Notes under the pieces: generated by a model
Seen by the model: only the letters and a program-made list of their open reading frames with translations
Told to the model about the DNA's origin: nothing
The model's database searches: none
NCBI GenBank assembly: GCA_035582835.1
Contig: JAYKAV010002942.1
Location: 490,935 to 554,934, forward strand
Source of the DNA: Phoebastria nigripes
Taxonomy: Eukaryota; Chordata; Aves; Procellariiformes; Diomedeidae
DNA length: 64,000 nucleotides
Reading direction: 5' to 3'
Shown: piece after piece, positions 51,031-63,174 of the stretch
Layout: every line of letters starts with the position of its first letter
How positions within the stretch are numbered: position 1 is the first letter of the stretch
Program-made: the position numbers and the translations under genes

Positions 51031-54000
51031 CCACAAGCTCATCAGGGAGGATGGTTCTCTTCTGATCATAGGATCTTTAAGAGTTTCAAGCCATGAGTCA
51101 AGGGAAAAATGACACAGGCCATGGGATGTTGACTCTCTGAATAGTCAACGAATTCAGGGATAGACTTGCTCTTAGACATGGTTCAAATGGCCATTTAGCT
51201 GTATCCAGAGGAATCATATTGGATTTAAGCAGAATTCAAATTGAAAAAGTTCTATGCCAAGAGTAAAAGGTTTGGAAACAATTCAAATATTCAGCTATAG
51301 ATTGCTTCCAATTTAGTTTCTGCATGCATTGAAGGAGTGTTCTTTTTTTTCCTATAGAAATCTCCCAAAGGAACTCAAATGTACCCTATTAGCCAATTAG
51401 GTATGTGTGCTCAGGAACAGAAAAAATTGGATACTTCTGTTTCCATGAATGTAATAATTTAGATACGCAGAAGGATTGAATCACATTGAATGCTTGGGAT
51501 TTTTTCTTTTTCTTGACAAGGTTAAGAGTTATGAAAAGAAAGCTACTGCTGCTCAGAAAGTAATATCTAAAATATGAACTATTACAAAACTTTAAAAGAA
51601 ACAGTTGTTTAAAAAAAAAAAAAACAAAACTGTTGAAAAATAGGTTGGTGCTTTTTTTTCCCCCAAAATGTCTCCAAAATTTATCTTCGTTTTATTCAAA
51701 GATACCTTGATACTTGCTTTGAAACACTTTTTGTGACTAGTCCAGTCTATTGCATGGGGCAGGAGCAGTCATACAGTGGCTCCTGAGCTGCGTGCAGTTT
51801 ATCACCCATTCAACTCTCTCCCATGCTGCATGTACGTCACGTAACAGGCTCTCCAGGTCAATTTGAATCCATGTTTGTGAAATGAAATGATTTTACATCG
51901 GCTGCTGTGTCTGCATCGTGGGGGTTCAGCTCCAAAACCTGCCCCTTTGTGTACTGCAGTGGAGACAGGGGATTCCTGAAGAGTTGCCACATCTCATCTA
52001 TGAGCTACTTCTGTCCAAGCAATGTGATGCCTTATGATTTTTAGCCATAGGAAGGTTTATAATGTCAAGGAGTTCAGACAACCCAGGAAAAAAAAGGGAT
52101 AATTATATGTCACTATTCTTTTGCCTAAAATAAAATCCCTGAATATGCTGAAGGAAACTAAGGGTGGGAATCTAAAATTCCATTTACATCCTCACCTTCT
52201 CAACCATAATTTTAGAAGGTGATGCAGTTTCAGTGGTGAAGGAACAAAGAAGAAAATCAAGGATTTGTGTTGGGTAAAAGCAGCCACTGAGTCTAAAGAG
52301 TCTTTGTTCCTTTCTAAGGGAAGTATTTTGCAGGAAAATCTCTGGCATCTGTGGGAGAGATTGTGAGAGTTGTGTCTATTTACCACCTCCAACTACTGTA
52401 CGCACATATATATATTTATATATGTGCTTGCACACACAAACACACAAAGGCACACATACATGCACACAGTCACTTCAGCCTCCTATCTTTCCTTAGGAGG
52501 AATATAATAAATAAATCCGGCAACAAGACAGTAAATGCTGGTATGGGAGAAATCTGTATTTTTCCTCACACCCTCTTACAGAACATACAGATCGTATCCA
52601 AGCACTCTGGAATTGTAATAAATAAATTCAAGGTCTTTTCAAATCTTCAAGTTCAATATGATAAAGGATACATTCAGAATAGGGTAATAGATATAAACAT
52701 CCAGATCCATTCCAGCATCCAGGCTCCTAACTCTCTGATTTTATTGAGACATTCAAGGCTTATGGAGGAATTAGGAGCCTAAATTCTTTATTGAATCTGA
52801 ACCAAAGACATTTGAGACCACTTTTAGGGCAACAAGAAGAATAAGTTTTCCTAGTGGAAGTTCAATGGGTCCACTTAAAGACTTTATAGGGAACAAATTA
52901 TCCCATTGTCCAGGTGTGTGCTTGTTTTATAGCCGTAGGCTGAGGCAACTCATGTACACTTTATCATCTTCTACAAAATTTGAACTCAGATTCCCAAGGG
53001 AAGTGTTTTTTCTCTATCTGTGACCACAAAAATAAAATAAAAAATGCTTATTTGTAATGTCTCTCACAGATAAAAAAAATAGAAATGTGTTTGGGGAGTT
53101 CCATTCCTTACAGGTGATCAGGGCATAACTCAGATATTTCTGGTAGGGAGTGAACAGACCATTGTACAATCTGAGCTGTAAGGGGTTTAGTTTACTTTTT
53201 TTTTTTTTTCTTCTCAATGATAGTTTAACATTTGTCCAAGTTCTAAGACAAATTTAATTACTAGTGACATGAGCCTAGTGAAATACTGCTGAGGCCAGCA
53301 TAACAGGTCTGCTGTTATCCTGCCAAGGCCAATAAGGTAAAAAGTTTTTTTTTCCTTTGTCAATTCCCAAAAGAGAAAAAGAAAACTTAACTTCATTTGA
53401 CAAGTGCTAGTAACTACTGGGTATCACTGAACAGAGACATTTGTAGTAGTACTTAAGCTGGACAAAATCAGGAAATGAAATTTGGTGTGCTTCACAAGGC
53501 AGGTTGTAGTTTACCTGTATGCGTGTAAGGTGGGAATAGGAGGAGCTATAAATCATCTCTCAGGATTGGTAAATAAAGCAGACTGTAGTGAGTTGCAAAG
53601 GACATTCTTACAGACACAATAGAGATACTGACCCTCAAATGAGGAAAAAGTACATTAAGGAAAATGTCAAAAGATAAGCTGAAGTCTTCTCACATTATCT
53701 ACATCATTGGGGCACCGTGCATGCTTGCATCATACTTTGAAGTGCATGGCTGTTTGAAAGGAAAAGGAACATTTTTCTGTTGATCCATGTTAATATTACT
53801 TCTGTCACAACTATCATGTAGGGAAGCTGCTCACAGAAGTGTGCAGGCATAGGCTGGAAGAGGTCTTAGGCAAAGCTGTGATTTCCTCCCCACTTCAGTC
53901 AGCAGAGCTTTAGGAAAGGTGAATACTGCACTCAGTCCAGACCATCAAAAGTTATCTCTCTTTTCACCTACAGACAACTGAAGAAGTGTCATGCCTCTGA

Positions 54001-54743
54001 AATACATTGCAACTGCTATAGCAGGTGTGTCACTACCCACAACCAGTGAGCAACAGGTACAGTCTGACCTCATCTGCTACTAATTAGTAATCCTTTTTAT
54101 TCATTTTACACGGTATCCGAGGGACTGAATAGCATAATTCAATGAAATAGATAGAATCCATTATTCCACATGACTGACATTACATTACTGAAATACTTAG
54201 AGGGTCTGGTATTTCTCCCATGGAAGCCAGATAAAGTTTTCCATTGATATTAAGGGCAGCAATGAATACAAACTCAGCATCATGAACCTTGACTATAGAA
54301 CTCAAAATGCTTACTAGGGTATATATAGCTAATGTATCATCTACATGAAACTCATATTGTGCAATAATTGTCATTTGAAGCACAGAGAAACCTACGTTAA
54401 ACTATTCAAGTAAGCAACAGAAAACCATCTCATACAAGGGGCTGTACTTTGCTAGTAATGTTAGCATAATAACATGAGAAACTAAAAAAGGGCCCATTAA
54501 GAGTTGGATTACTGCATATAGGCTGGTTTCTGTCAGCAGAGCTAGAGAATGAAGTGTGTAAACAGGTGTATTGTCAATAACACAGACACTCTGGGATATC
54601 AATAACAGATACAGTGATTAGCACGGATGCCACAGCCAAAACCCTCTTAAACTGTGTGAAAAATAAAACAAAAACCCCCATGATGTTATGCCTTCTAAAA
54701 GGTATGCTAAGAAAAAGGCCAGATTAGATTAGATTAGGGCTAT
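51031..54743. other. unannotated stretch
   Basis: AT-rich. Includes an A-run near 51611-51624, the CA/TA-rich segment at 52399-52475 and a T-run near 53198-53211. A 143-codon plus-strand frame at 52351-52782 crosses the CA/TA repeat and is not credible as a gene. Three GATTA units lie at about 54722-54737. Confidence 0.35.
52399..52475. repeat. TA/CA compound microsatellite
   Basis: GCACATATATATATTTATATATGTGC-type near-palindrome, followed by CACACA, CACACAAA and CACATACATGCACACA units. Simple repeat able to form a hairpin at its left end. Confidence 0.75.
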
Positions 54744-55004
54744 TCACTCCAGCCTGAGCACTGCTGAGGACCTGCACCTCTGTTTCTTGCGAGCCAACAA
54801 CTCGTGCTGCTTTGTGAAACTCAAAGCCTCATCGTAGCCTTGGCCTGAGGCTGAGAATGTGGTACTCTCTCTCCTCTTCTCTTCCCACGTCTGATTTATG
54901 CTGCGATCTAACTTAGCCTTTTGCCACCTCCCTCTTCTCCCTCTGGGCTGTGACTCAGGACCACTTGCCTCTAAAACCCATTCTGAACATTGGGGTTTTA
55001 GTTC
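54744..55004 (-). other. candidate terminal coding exon (minus strand)
   Basis: On the minus strand a long pyrimidine tract with two possible acceptors (TTCTTCTACAG and CTTTTCTCCTCTTCAG) leads into 261 bases open in phase 0 and ending in TGA. The 86-residue peptide starts ELKPQCSEWVLEASGPESQ, is rich in Arg/Lys/Ser/Glu and looks disordered. No family is recognised and no AATAAA is seen shortly after the stop. It may be a terminal exon or a chance open frame. Confidence 0.22.
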
Positions 55005-58000
55005 CTGAAGAGGAGAAAAGCTGTAGAAGAAACAGGAGAAAAAACTTTCAAAAGCCCTTAAGAAAGTTAGAGTCAATGACTTTCATTGAAGTTTAAGCTC
55101 CTAAATGATGTAACATCCTTTTGAAAGGAACAGTCTTATGCCTATCAACTCACTAGGACTACTTAAACATCTGCATATTGCCAGTCAAAGTATTTCCACT
55201 CAAGTGGGGCCAAAAAATTAAGATAATTCCAGCTGATGAGTGTTTGCAATTATTTATCTCTGTGGCTGATATTAAATGGATAGCTACAATGAGTAGCTAA
55301 CTTCAAAATCCATTTGCACAAATTTTATACAAATTAATTAAAAGATATATACCCTTGCACTCCCCAATTAATGGGGATATTGAAGATTACACCTACTGAG
55401 GAAAGCAAGGAAAAAAAGTCACTGTCTCTATAACATCATGACTGACCTAAGCTTTTACATATGTATTAAATACTNTATTCCTCATTATCTGTGGAATGCA
55501 AGTTCTGCTGTCCTTTATTAGATTTAACATTTTACATAATTGAAAGGACTAAATTATTTGATAAAAGAAACAGACCATGCCTCAGGCTTTGCAATAAATT
55601 TACTTAGCTAAAGGTTTCTACATAGCTTGATTTATTTTATTGTAAAATACTGTGTAAACTTATAAAATTTTGTTTATTTACACATTTATTTTTTCTTTAC
55701 CTCCCTAATTATCTGTAGACCTGGTAGATTAACTTAAGAGTTATTGGCTGACATATAATTAATATTTTCCACCTTGGGAAAATTATTTAAGACAAATAAA
55801 AGACTTTTAATCACTGTGGGTTTCCCTTTTTGCTTCTAGCAGTATGCACATAAAATACAATATTCCACATTCACCATGCTCAGGTTAATTAAAAAAATAG
55901 TTTATCTAGTTCAGTGACCTTTCAAATAACCTTCTGTTTAAGAAAAATGACACCCCAAAGACTGTTTATCCTTACAATATATAGACGTGTACTATGATGG
56001 ACTGTACTCTTTAGAATGATCATGAGCAGCAGATTTAAAGTTAAAGCAGGCTGGGAGGTACCAAGAAAAAAGAGAGAGAATCCCCAGATCCTTTTCTGCC
56101 CTTTCAAAGCCAACTGAAAACAGCTTTATGTCACTATGAACTACAAGTGGAAATTTACTTTTCCTTGCAGACACACTTTTTTTTTCTTGATTCCTTCCTA
56201 TATCATCAGTTTTGCTAACAAATGTAATTTGATGTACCAATAGAGTCAGCTATATCTGTGAAATGATTTTGGAGAAGGCATTCGATTTTCCCCACATCAT
56301 GCAGGAAACATTCTTGTAAAGCACAACTACATGTTTGGATAATTGATAATACACAAGGAGAGATTGTCTAGGAAAAAGCTAAGAGAAAAGAGCAAAGAGG
56401 TGTGGTAAAAGCCCTTTTCTCCCTCAACTGTAAAGCATCTCATGGTAAGAATCAAGTGGCTGATGTTCCCTTGGCAGCTACAGCTAAAGACATGGGAACA
56501 CCTGTGCTGCACTGATGCAGTGGGGAAGAGCTCACCATGGCAAAATGCAGTCTTANGAGGCCTGAGTGTATAACACCTCCCCTAATGCCTCTCACATTCA
56601 GGTTTCCATGGAAAGCAAACCTCCAGGCCAGAGGAGACCTACAACAGGTCCCCCAGCTGGGCAATGAGTGACCAGGGCTGCAGGATACTAAGCTGACTGC
56701 AATACTACAGACACACTGTCATGAAAAGCACAGTAGAGACAGTACTATCATTTAAAATGTTCAAAATTACTTCCCTTATTTTCCTTATTTTTAATGGAAC
56801 AATTTTAAATTTTGTGAAAGTCTAAAAATTTTGGATATTAATTATTATTCAGTATTAAAAAAGGTTACTTTATTCTGAAGAAATCTCAGCAGAAAATTCN
56901 AAATAATCACTGAAAACTGGCCATTTTTCTTCCTCTAGCTAAAAGTCAGTCACTGGAGGGAACAGGCATAAGGAAAATACTTATAAAGGATGTCCACAAG
57001 AGGTGACTGAAGAGAAGTAGGATGGCCTATATGCTGGCAAATAGAGAGTGGAGAATAAGAGACAACAAAAGAAGAAAATCAAAACAAGATGAAGAGAAAC
57101 AATAGAGTGCCAGAAACCTTTGGAGTATTGCAGTGACCTGCTCTGCCAAGACGCCTGCAACTTTAGGCTTCTGAAATCCAAAGAAAATAACTNCTCTGTC
57201 TGCTGCTAATGGAAGGCATCAACCACAGTTTAGAGAGGTGAATCTGCCAAACCCTGTGAAGAAAGTGTTATTTTACCAGTACTGAAAATTTCTACATTTG
57301 TCAAATATCACCAGTTCAGCTACTGCTCTCCATCTAATCTTTCACTCCCAGCCAAGCCACCGAGACAGTAGTTAACAGCGGCTCCATTATGTATAGAAAC
57401 CCATCCCTGAGTGAAAGAGCCTGCCATGAACTTGTGTTGGTGGTGTAATCCCAACAGATATGGAGTCATTTCTTTTAAGGCTGCATCCCTGATCTTCAGA
57501 GCCATCAGTGGTTTAAGCCATCAATGACTTAAGCCAAACTGCATCACTGATTGCATATCAACACATAGTGCAGAAAAAATACATCTATCCTCTTGGACCA
57601 AACAGCTGGCAAGCACATGGAAAAGTAACGAAGAGCTGAAGAAAAAACCTGTCATAAATAGATTCAGACCAGGTAGGAATTTCAGAAGAACAGATATAAT
57701 CAGGAATGTAGTCATCTTCCACCTGTAATAAACTTTCTGCACACTTAGGCAAAAGTTTGCTGTTATAAACATGTCAAAGGGGAGAGACTGAAAAAAAGGA
57801 AAAATACAAAAAAATTCCTAGGCAAGACCCCAGCCAATACAGAAAGGAAAGAAAGTCTCTGCTGTAACAGATGTTTAACTGATTTAGATCATTATGGATC
57901 TAGAAATATCTAGTGAAATTTTGCTGTGTTATACCAGGCAAAGATTAAGATTTTGAAGTACATCAGTGAAAACAAACTAAGACATTTTTAGGTACAATGT

Positions 58001-59944
58001 AGACAGATATTATATAAAAAAAGGATCTCTGAGATACGCAGATGTACAGAGATTATAAAAATGTACTAGAAAGGTATTCAACTTTTAGTCAGATTCCTCA
58101 ATCACATCATCAACCAGAAAAAGACAAAAATTAAAGAAAATAGCAAATATGGAGAACTTTACATTGCTTTAGGATGTTTTCCTTTTTAAAGAAATTTTTC
58201 TGTTACTTACTCTGTTCAGTTTGGTTCAGTGAATGGATTGATTTAATTGTACAGCCAGCTAAAAGAAATAACTTATTTCTCCATTTGTGTGTGTTGCTTG
58301 CTCTTATTTTTATTCTTCCATGATTTGCCTGTTGTTTTCACTTCAGTATTTGATCTTACGGCCTGAAAGCAGCATTATCAGGGTAGACAGCAATATTTTG
58401 GCTCTCCCAGGTGCTTCATAGTCTCATTACAATAATCTTATGATGCAACTTGATTAAATTATTGCTCCCCTTTGGGCTTTCAACTTCTTTTGTTTCTTTT
58501 TATATATCTGAGCTATGGGAGAGCAATGAGTGATTTCTGAAATGCCCCATTCTCTCACGGACACTATTCTGCTGCTGGTATTTTAACTAAACAATTCTTC
58601 TTCTCATAGTTACATTTCCTTTTTTACAAATGAGAAGGTGAAAAGGTGGCTATAAATTTTCCTGCCAACTGAAACTCCTCAGAAAGGGAAAAGAAGATGT
58701 GCAGACTACACATTCAGTTGTATATAACTTTTCCACATGTTTAACTGACTCCTCTATAGCCAAAGCAAAGGCTTCTATACTCAAGTGAGGGAGAGAGCAA
58801 GAGCCAACATGAAGTCCACTAGGGAACTCCTTGTTCAATTGCCTTAAAATACTCTTAGATACCACGGTAATGAGAGCCTAAAATAGCCCTAAGCTAGATA
58901 TATACATTGTAATGACTACCTATTATGCTACTAGTTTTCTAAGGTCGTGGGAGGCGGTCTTGATGATAAATTATAGTGTATAGCTAAAGGCTACAAAAAT
59001 GACTTAATTATCTTCTTCTATTTTTAGTGTTACATGAATCTGAATAATACTAAATGATAACTTAATTTATGTACTGTATGAGATCCCTGCAAACAACATA
59101 TTCAGAAGAAGATCTTCACATCTTTTGTTCCTATGGCTGATCCAAGCTCTTTTCAGCATTGCAGCAGACACTTTGTGGCTATTTTTCAGCAAAGAGTAGC
59201 CCTCACAGTGTTACTGTTCATAAGAACATGACAGTACTTTATTTCCTTTGACATCCTTTCCGCTTGCACTTACAATGGGGATATTTTTGCCTTGTCACTG
59301 TTTGGATGGAAGTGACAGAGGGACTTGTGTTTTTGAGCTCTCTTTTCCTCTTTTAATTCTTACTGAAGCTTGGATGTTAAGCAAAGGTAGTTTCTTCAAG
59401 CACCAGTAACAGCTACATGAGAGTGTCTCATTCCACTAAAACCTGAAGGAAGATCAAAAGTGTGATTACTAATGAGACGCTGATGGAGTATTTTTCTACG
59501 ATAAATCTTCCAGGAAGGAGAACTGTATCCCCTTAGGTCTTCTCCTTACTTTAACACATGCAATGATCACAGTTTAACAAGGAAAATGCTTATTGACATC
59601 TCACACTGCGGTCTTCATCCTTTTCACACCCACTTGAAATCTGTTTGTATTTATTTTTCCCCCAGGAAGAACTAGCGCAGGAGATACAGGGCCACGGTCA
59701 CTCGATAGGGAATATCTACTGAGTATTTGTGTTAACAAACAAGAACTCATTTGAAAATTAGCTTATCTTCTCCCTTTCAAAACAAACAAATAAACAAAAT
59801 AAAAAAGAAACCTGCTATGAAATGCTTTTAATGTGAGCCTTCTCTGTCTATACTGCATAATTACTAACATTTCATTTAGGAGGTCACATTCATCAGTCTG
59901 TTTAAATCAACAGTGCCAACTGTGTCATGTAAAGCTGTGGGCAG
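55005..59944. other. unannotated AT-rich stretch
   Basis: AT-rich, with many TAATTA/ATTAAT-type words around 55200-55800, which gives it a conserved-non-coding look. Open frames are all at or below about 83 codons with no domain. No mobile element recognised. Confidence 0.35.
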
Positions 59945-60085
59945 CTGGCGCTGATGCCTGCACTCCAGCCGGCAGCCCAGGCAGCTCCTACCAGCCCCCT
60001 GTGCAAAACAGCTCCGCTCCGAGCTCAGCCTTGCGCTACACCCTGCTCCTCCTCCCAGCATCAGTCCCTTCTGCCCCTTCCGCTT
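59945..60085. other. small GC-rich islet
   Basis: About 140 bases of elevated GC with about six CpGs inside AT-rich DNA. It shares the 12-mer CCAGCCGGCAGC with the islet at 38320-38430, which may be chance. Short frames on both strands are composition-driven. It could be a minor CpG island or an unrecognised exon. Confidence 0.3.
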
Positions 60086-61627
60086 TCTCAGGGCTGCTGT
60101 GGATCCAGAGATCCCATTTCATTTTCTGTTACAAACGAATGAGAGTTTGCAGGCAATTTGGAGAGTGTTTATAGATGGACTAACAGGGGGTTCCTAAATA
60201 AACAAAAGCTTTACTTGGAAACAGTCAGATGTCATCTAAACAGAAAATATGCACCAAGTTCATTAAGTGGATGTGGATCTGCAAGGCTCTGAATTCATTA
60301 AATGGACGTGAATCTGTTAGGCAACTCCAACTGGGATTTTGACTGAGATGATTTTGGTCATATTCCACGTTTAAGACAGGAGAAAATATATATGTTTAAA
60401 GCCCTACTGTCAGGGAATCTTGATTAGAGGCTGATTGCTCAGCCAAAGCAATGATTTCACTAGCAACTTTTGGCTGAAAAGTTAAAAAGAAGCAGTCAGA
60501 ACACCAGAACAAATGTGGGTAATAGGTAGTTACATCTTGTATATTGTTTTACCCAAGGTGTTGAGACGCACCTACAGCATTTCTATTTTTACATATATTT
60601 ATGCTCTTCTGCATAAATTTCTTTCTCTCTACAGAAATGCATAAATCTGAAAAGGTAGTAGCATTTGTTACTAAGGCAGACTTTGAACCCTTCATTTGTG
60701 CTGAAAATCCTCCTTGTTCTCCTAACGTTTCCTTTGACTTCACCAGAAGTGAGTGACTTCACCTCTTCACAGAGTGAAGCACATGAATGAAGACACTTAG
60801 AAGAGGACCTAACTCCTCGCATGCACCCGACTTTCAATGATGTTGAAGAGAGCTTTTCCTCAGTAATGCTCAGGAGAGCTTTCAGGCTTTGTCTCAATAC
60901 TTTTGCTTTCCAGTTTGCTTCAAAAGAGATTTCTTCCTTTAATGCTGGTTCTGAGCGAGGGGGAGACCATAGTGGAAGATTGTGTCTGCTGCAACGAGGG
61001 CAGAGAAACCTAGAGACCTTTCTTGAAGTTTAGCAGATTTGATTGCTCTCCTAAGTAATCATAGCAAAGACTCACAATTGACTGTGGCTTCGTGACGGGA
61101 TTTTCTGTGATGTTTCCCATACTGAGGCCACTGTTGTAGTCCGAACGATCAGATCTGACTCACAGTTTACCAATAAACACTTTTCATCATGTTTTGTACC
61201 ACCGAAGAATGTGACCCTCTGACATTTGAAAATGCTAAAGCAACAGTGGCTGTTTTCTGAAATTCCCTTGAGATAAACATTACCTTTGTGTTAATTGGAT
61301 GGTTTTGCTGGTCATTGAGTTTATCTCCAGATATTCTCTCTTACTGAACAACGTACGTGCGTAACCTCACCTGCAGAAGAATAAATTGCAAATGCAATTG
61401 CAAGAGGAATAATTGCATGCACTCAAATTATGCTCTACACCACTACAGCTCTGAGAGGACAAGAGTATGGGTCGCAGGGTGCTCTTCTTATGCATTAGAG
61501 CATAGCATATTTGAAAAGGGAGAAATGCTTTCAAACAGTACTTTGTATGTTACTGTATTATCAAATGTGATATTCAAGCAAGAGTTTTGATTAAATAATT
61601 GATTTAATTTGATTTAAAATACCAGGC

Positions 61628-61745
61628 AAAAATATATACATTGTATTATATATTGTATACATATATATTACTCTATAAAATATATACTACATATATATAA
61701 GGTATATTTAATAAATAAATATACGTATATATTCATATTTTAAAA
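61628..61745. repeat. AT-only low-complexity block
   Basis: Nearly continuous ATATAT/TATATA words over about 115 bases with very few G or C. Likely unstable in length and easily unwound. No coding content. Confidence 0.75.
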
Positions 61746-61959
61746 TCTTTATAGTTGGCTCATACTTAACAAAACAAGCTGATAAACCACCACTGCTCCA
61801 AACAGCCCCCTTGTGACACCAGTCTGACTCCTGTCAGCCTCCCAGCTGCTGCCAATTTTCCTTCTCTAATTGGTTCCTGAACATCCAGCCATTTTGTTTA
61901 CAAATCAACTTTGTCTGTTAGTCAATTTAATGTGCTTCAAAAGTCCTGTTGCATAACTG

Positions 61960-61980
61960 GCTAATTGCTTACCAATTAGC
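61960..61980. promoter_or_regulatory. paired homeodomain-type sites (inverted repeat)
   Basis: GCTAATTG (61960-61967) and its exact reverse complement CAATTAGC (61973-61980) are separated by five bases. TAATTG/CAATTA is a typical homeodomain core. Another CTAATTGG lies about 100 bases upstream (about 61866). The symmetry suggests a dimer site, but binding and conservation are not shown. Confidence 0.35.
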
Positions 61981-63120
61981 AAATAGTGATTATGATTTTT
62001 CCTTCCTTAAATCCCTGCACCCGTGGTCAGGTTTAATTTTTATTTAGGGGCATAGATAGGTATGATTTAAACACAGTTTGAATATTTAGAGAGGGAATCT
62101 GTTTTTGCAACCTTCAATGACAAAGTACACCCAAGAGCAATTCTGTACAGGGAGTGTGTCTTTGTAATGTGAACTGCAATGTGGCCTCAACATCAGTGAC
62201 ACAAATGCGCAGCAATAGCACAAGCCATGAATATTGTGACTCCCCAGCTCCTGACAGGTACTGATGCCTGTTGCCATGGCACTGGCTCAGATTCCTGCCA
62301 GTCCTGAGCTGCAGACTGTAGCTCTCTCTGCATCCAGCTGTCACTGTGTTGCAGAACATTTTCCTTTGACATCAGAGTACTCAGCTTTTTAACTAACACT
62401 CTCCATGTCTGGCAAAACAGGTGTGGAAAAAATGCATGTATTTCCCCAAAATATTTGTGCGTCCGATCTGTAGTTTTAGTCTGCATGCAAGTGTGGAGAG
62501 AGAGGGAGATCCACTGCTGTAGAAATTATTTGTGCGAGTAAGGCTGAATGACATTTGTTCCCGAAACTCCAGGAAATCCTCACTGCTTCTTGTCCCACTC
62601 AATGGCAGGGGGTGTGAGGGCAGCAAAATAGAGCAAAACACATCATCATTCATTAAGTGCAGAGTCAGGGAGCTAAGGAACTAGATATTATCCAGTAAGC
62701 AGAAGACATTATGTGGAGTTCAATGCCTGTTATCTATGAGTTTCAGGATGTTCCCCATGTATGAACTTTTCAAGTCAATAGAAATCACAAAACCTTTTTT
62801 TTTGATGCAGCTAATGTGCTTATTCTGCAGTGCTGGGGACCTCTTTGAGCCCAAAGAAGGAAGACATGGACTTCTTGCGAGCCTTTGTCTCTGCTCATGT
62901 GGAAAGAACAGAACACTTGGAAGAGCTCAGAGGCATCTAGAGGAGAGGCGGAGGACAGCAGTTGTTGGAAACGTGCAATAGCAGTCTCTGAAAGGGTGCA
63001 GGGGTTTTCAATTTAGGCCAAGCAGTCTTGTAGTTCCACATGCCCATCATCTGAGAGCTGAGCCAACCACAAGCTGAGCATGGAAAGGTTATAATTTAGC
63101 AAGATGGCTCGATTTCATAC

Positions 63121-63174
63121 CTGAATAATCCATCATGAAGATATGCCTGAAGTAAAAGGTGTTTCTTGTAATGA
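63121..63174 (-). other. candidate internal coding exon (minus strand)
   Basis: On the minus strand an acceptor ending CATCTTGATTGCAG precedes 54 bases and the donor TTCAG then GTATGA. Two frames are open. One of them (phase 1 to 1; ITRNTFYFRHIFMMDYS) would join in frame to the candidate at 48599-48657, giving an Asp codon across the junction. A second acceptor (TTTTACTTCAG) inside would shorten it. Unrecognised peptide, weak evidence. Confidence 0.17.

Noticed and set aside
52351..52782. 143-codon plus-strand open frame
   Set aside because: Crosses the TA/CA microsatellite, which supplies many of the codons; no recognisable protein.
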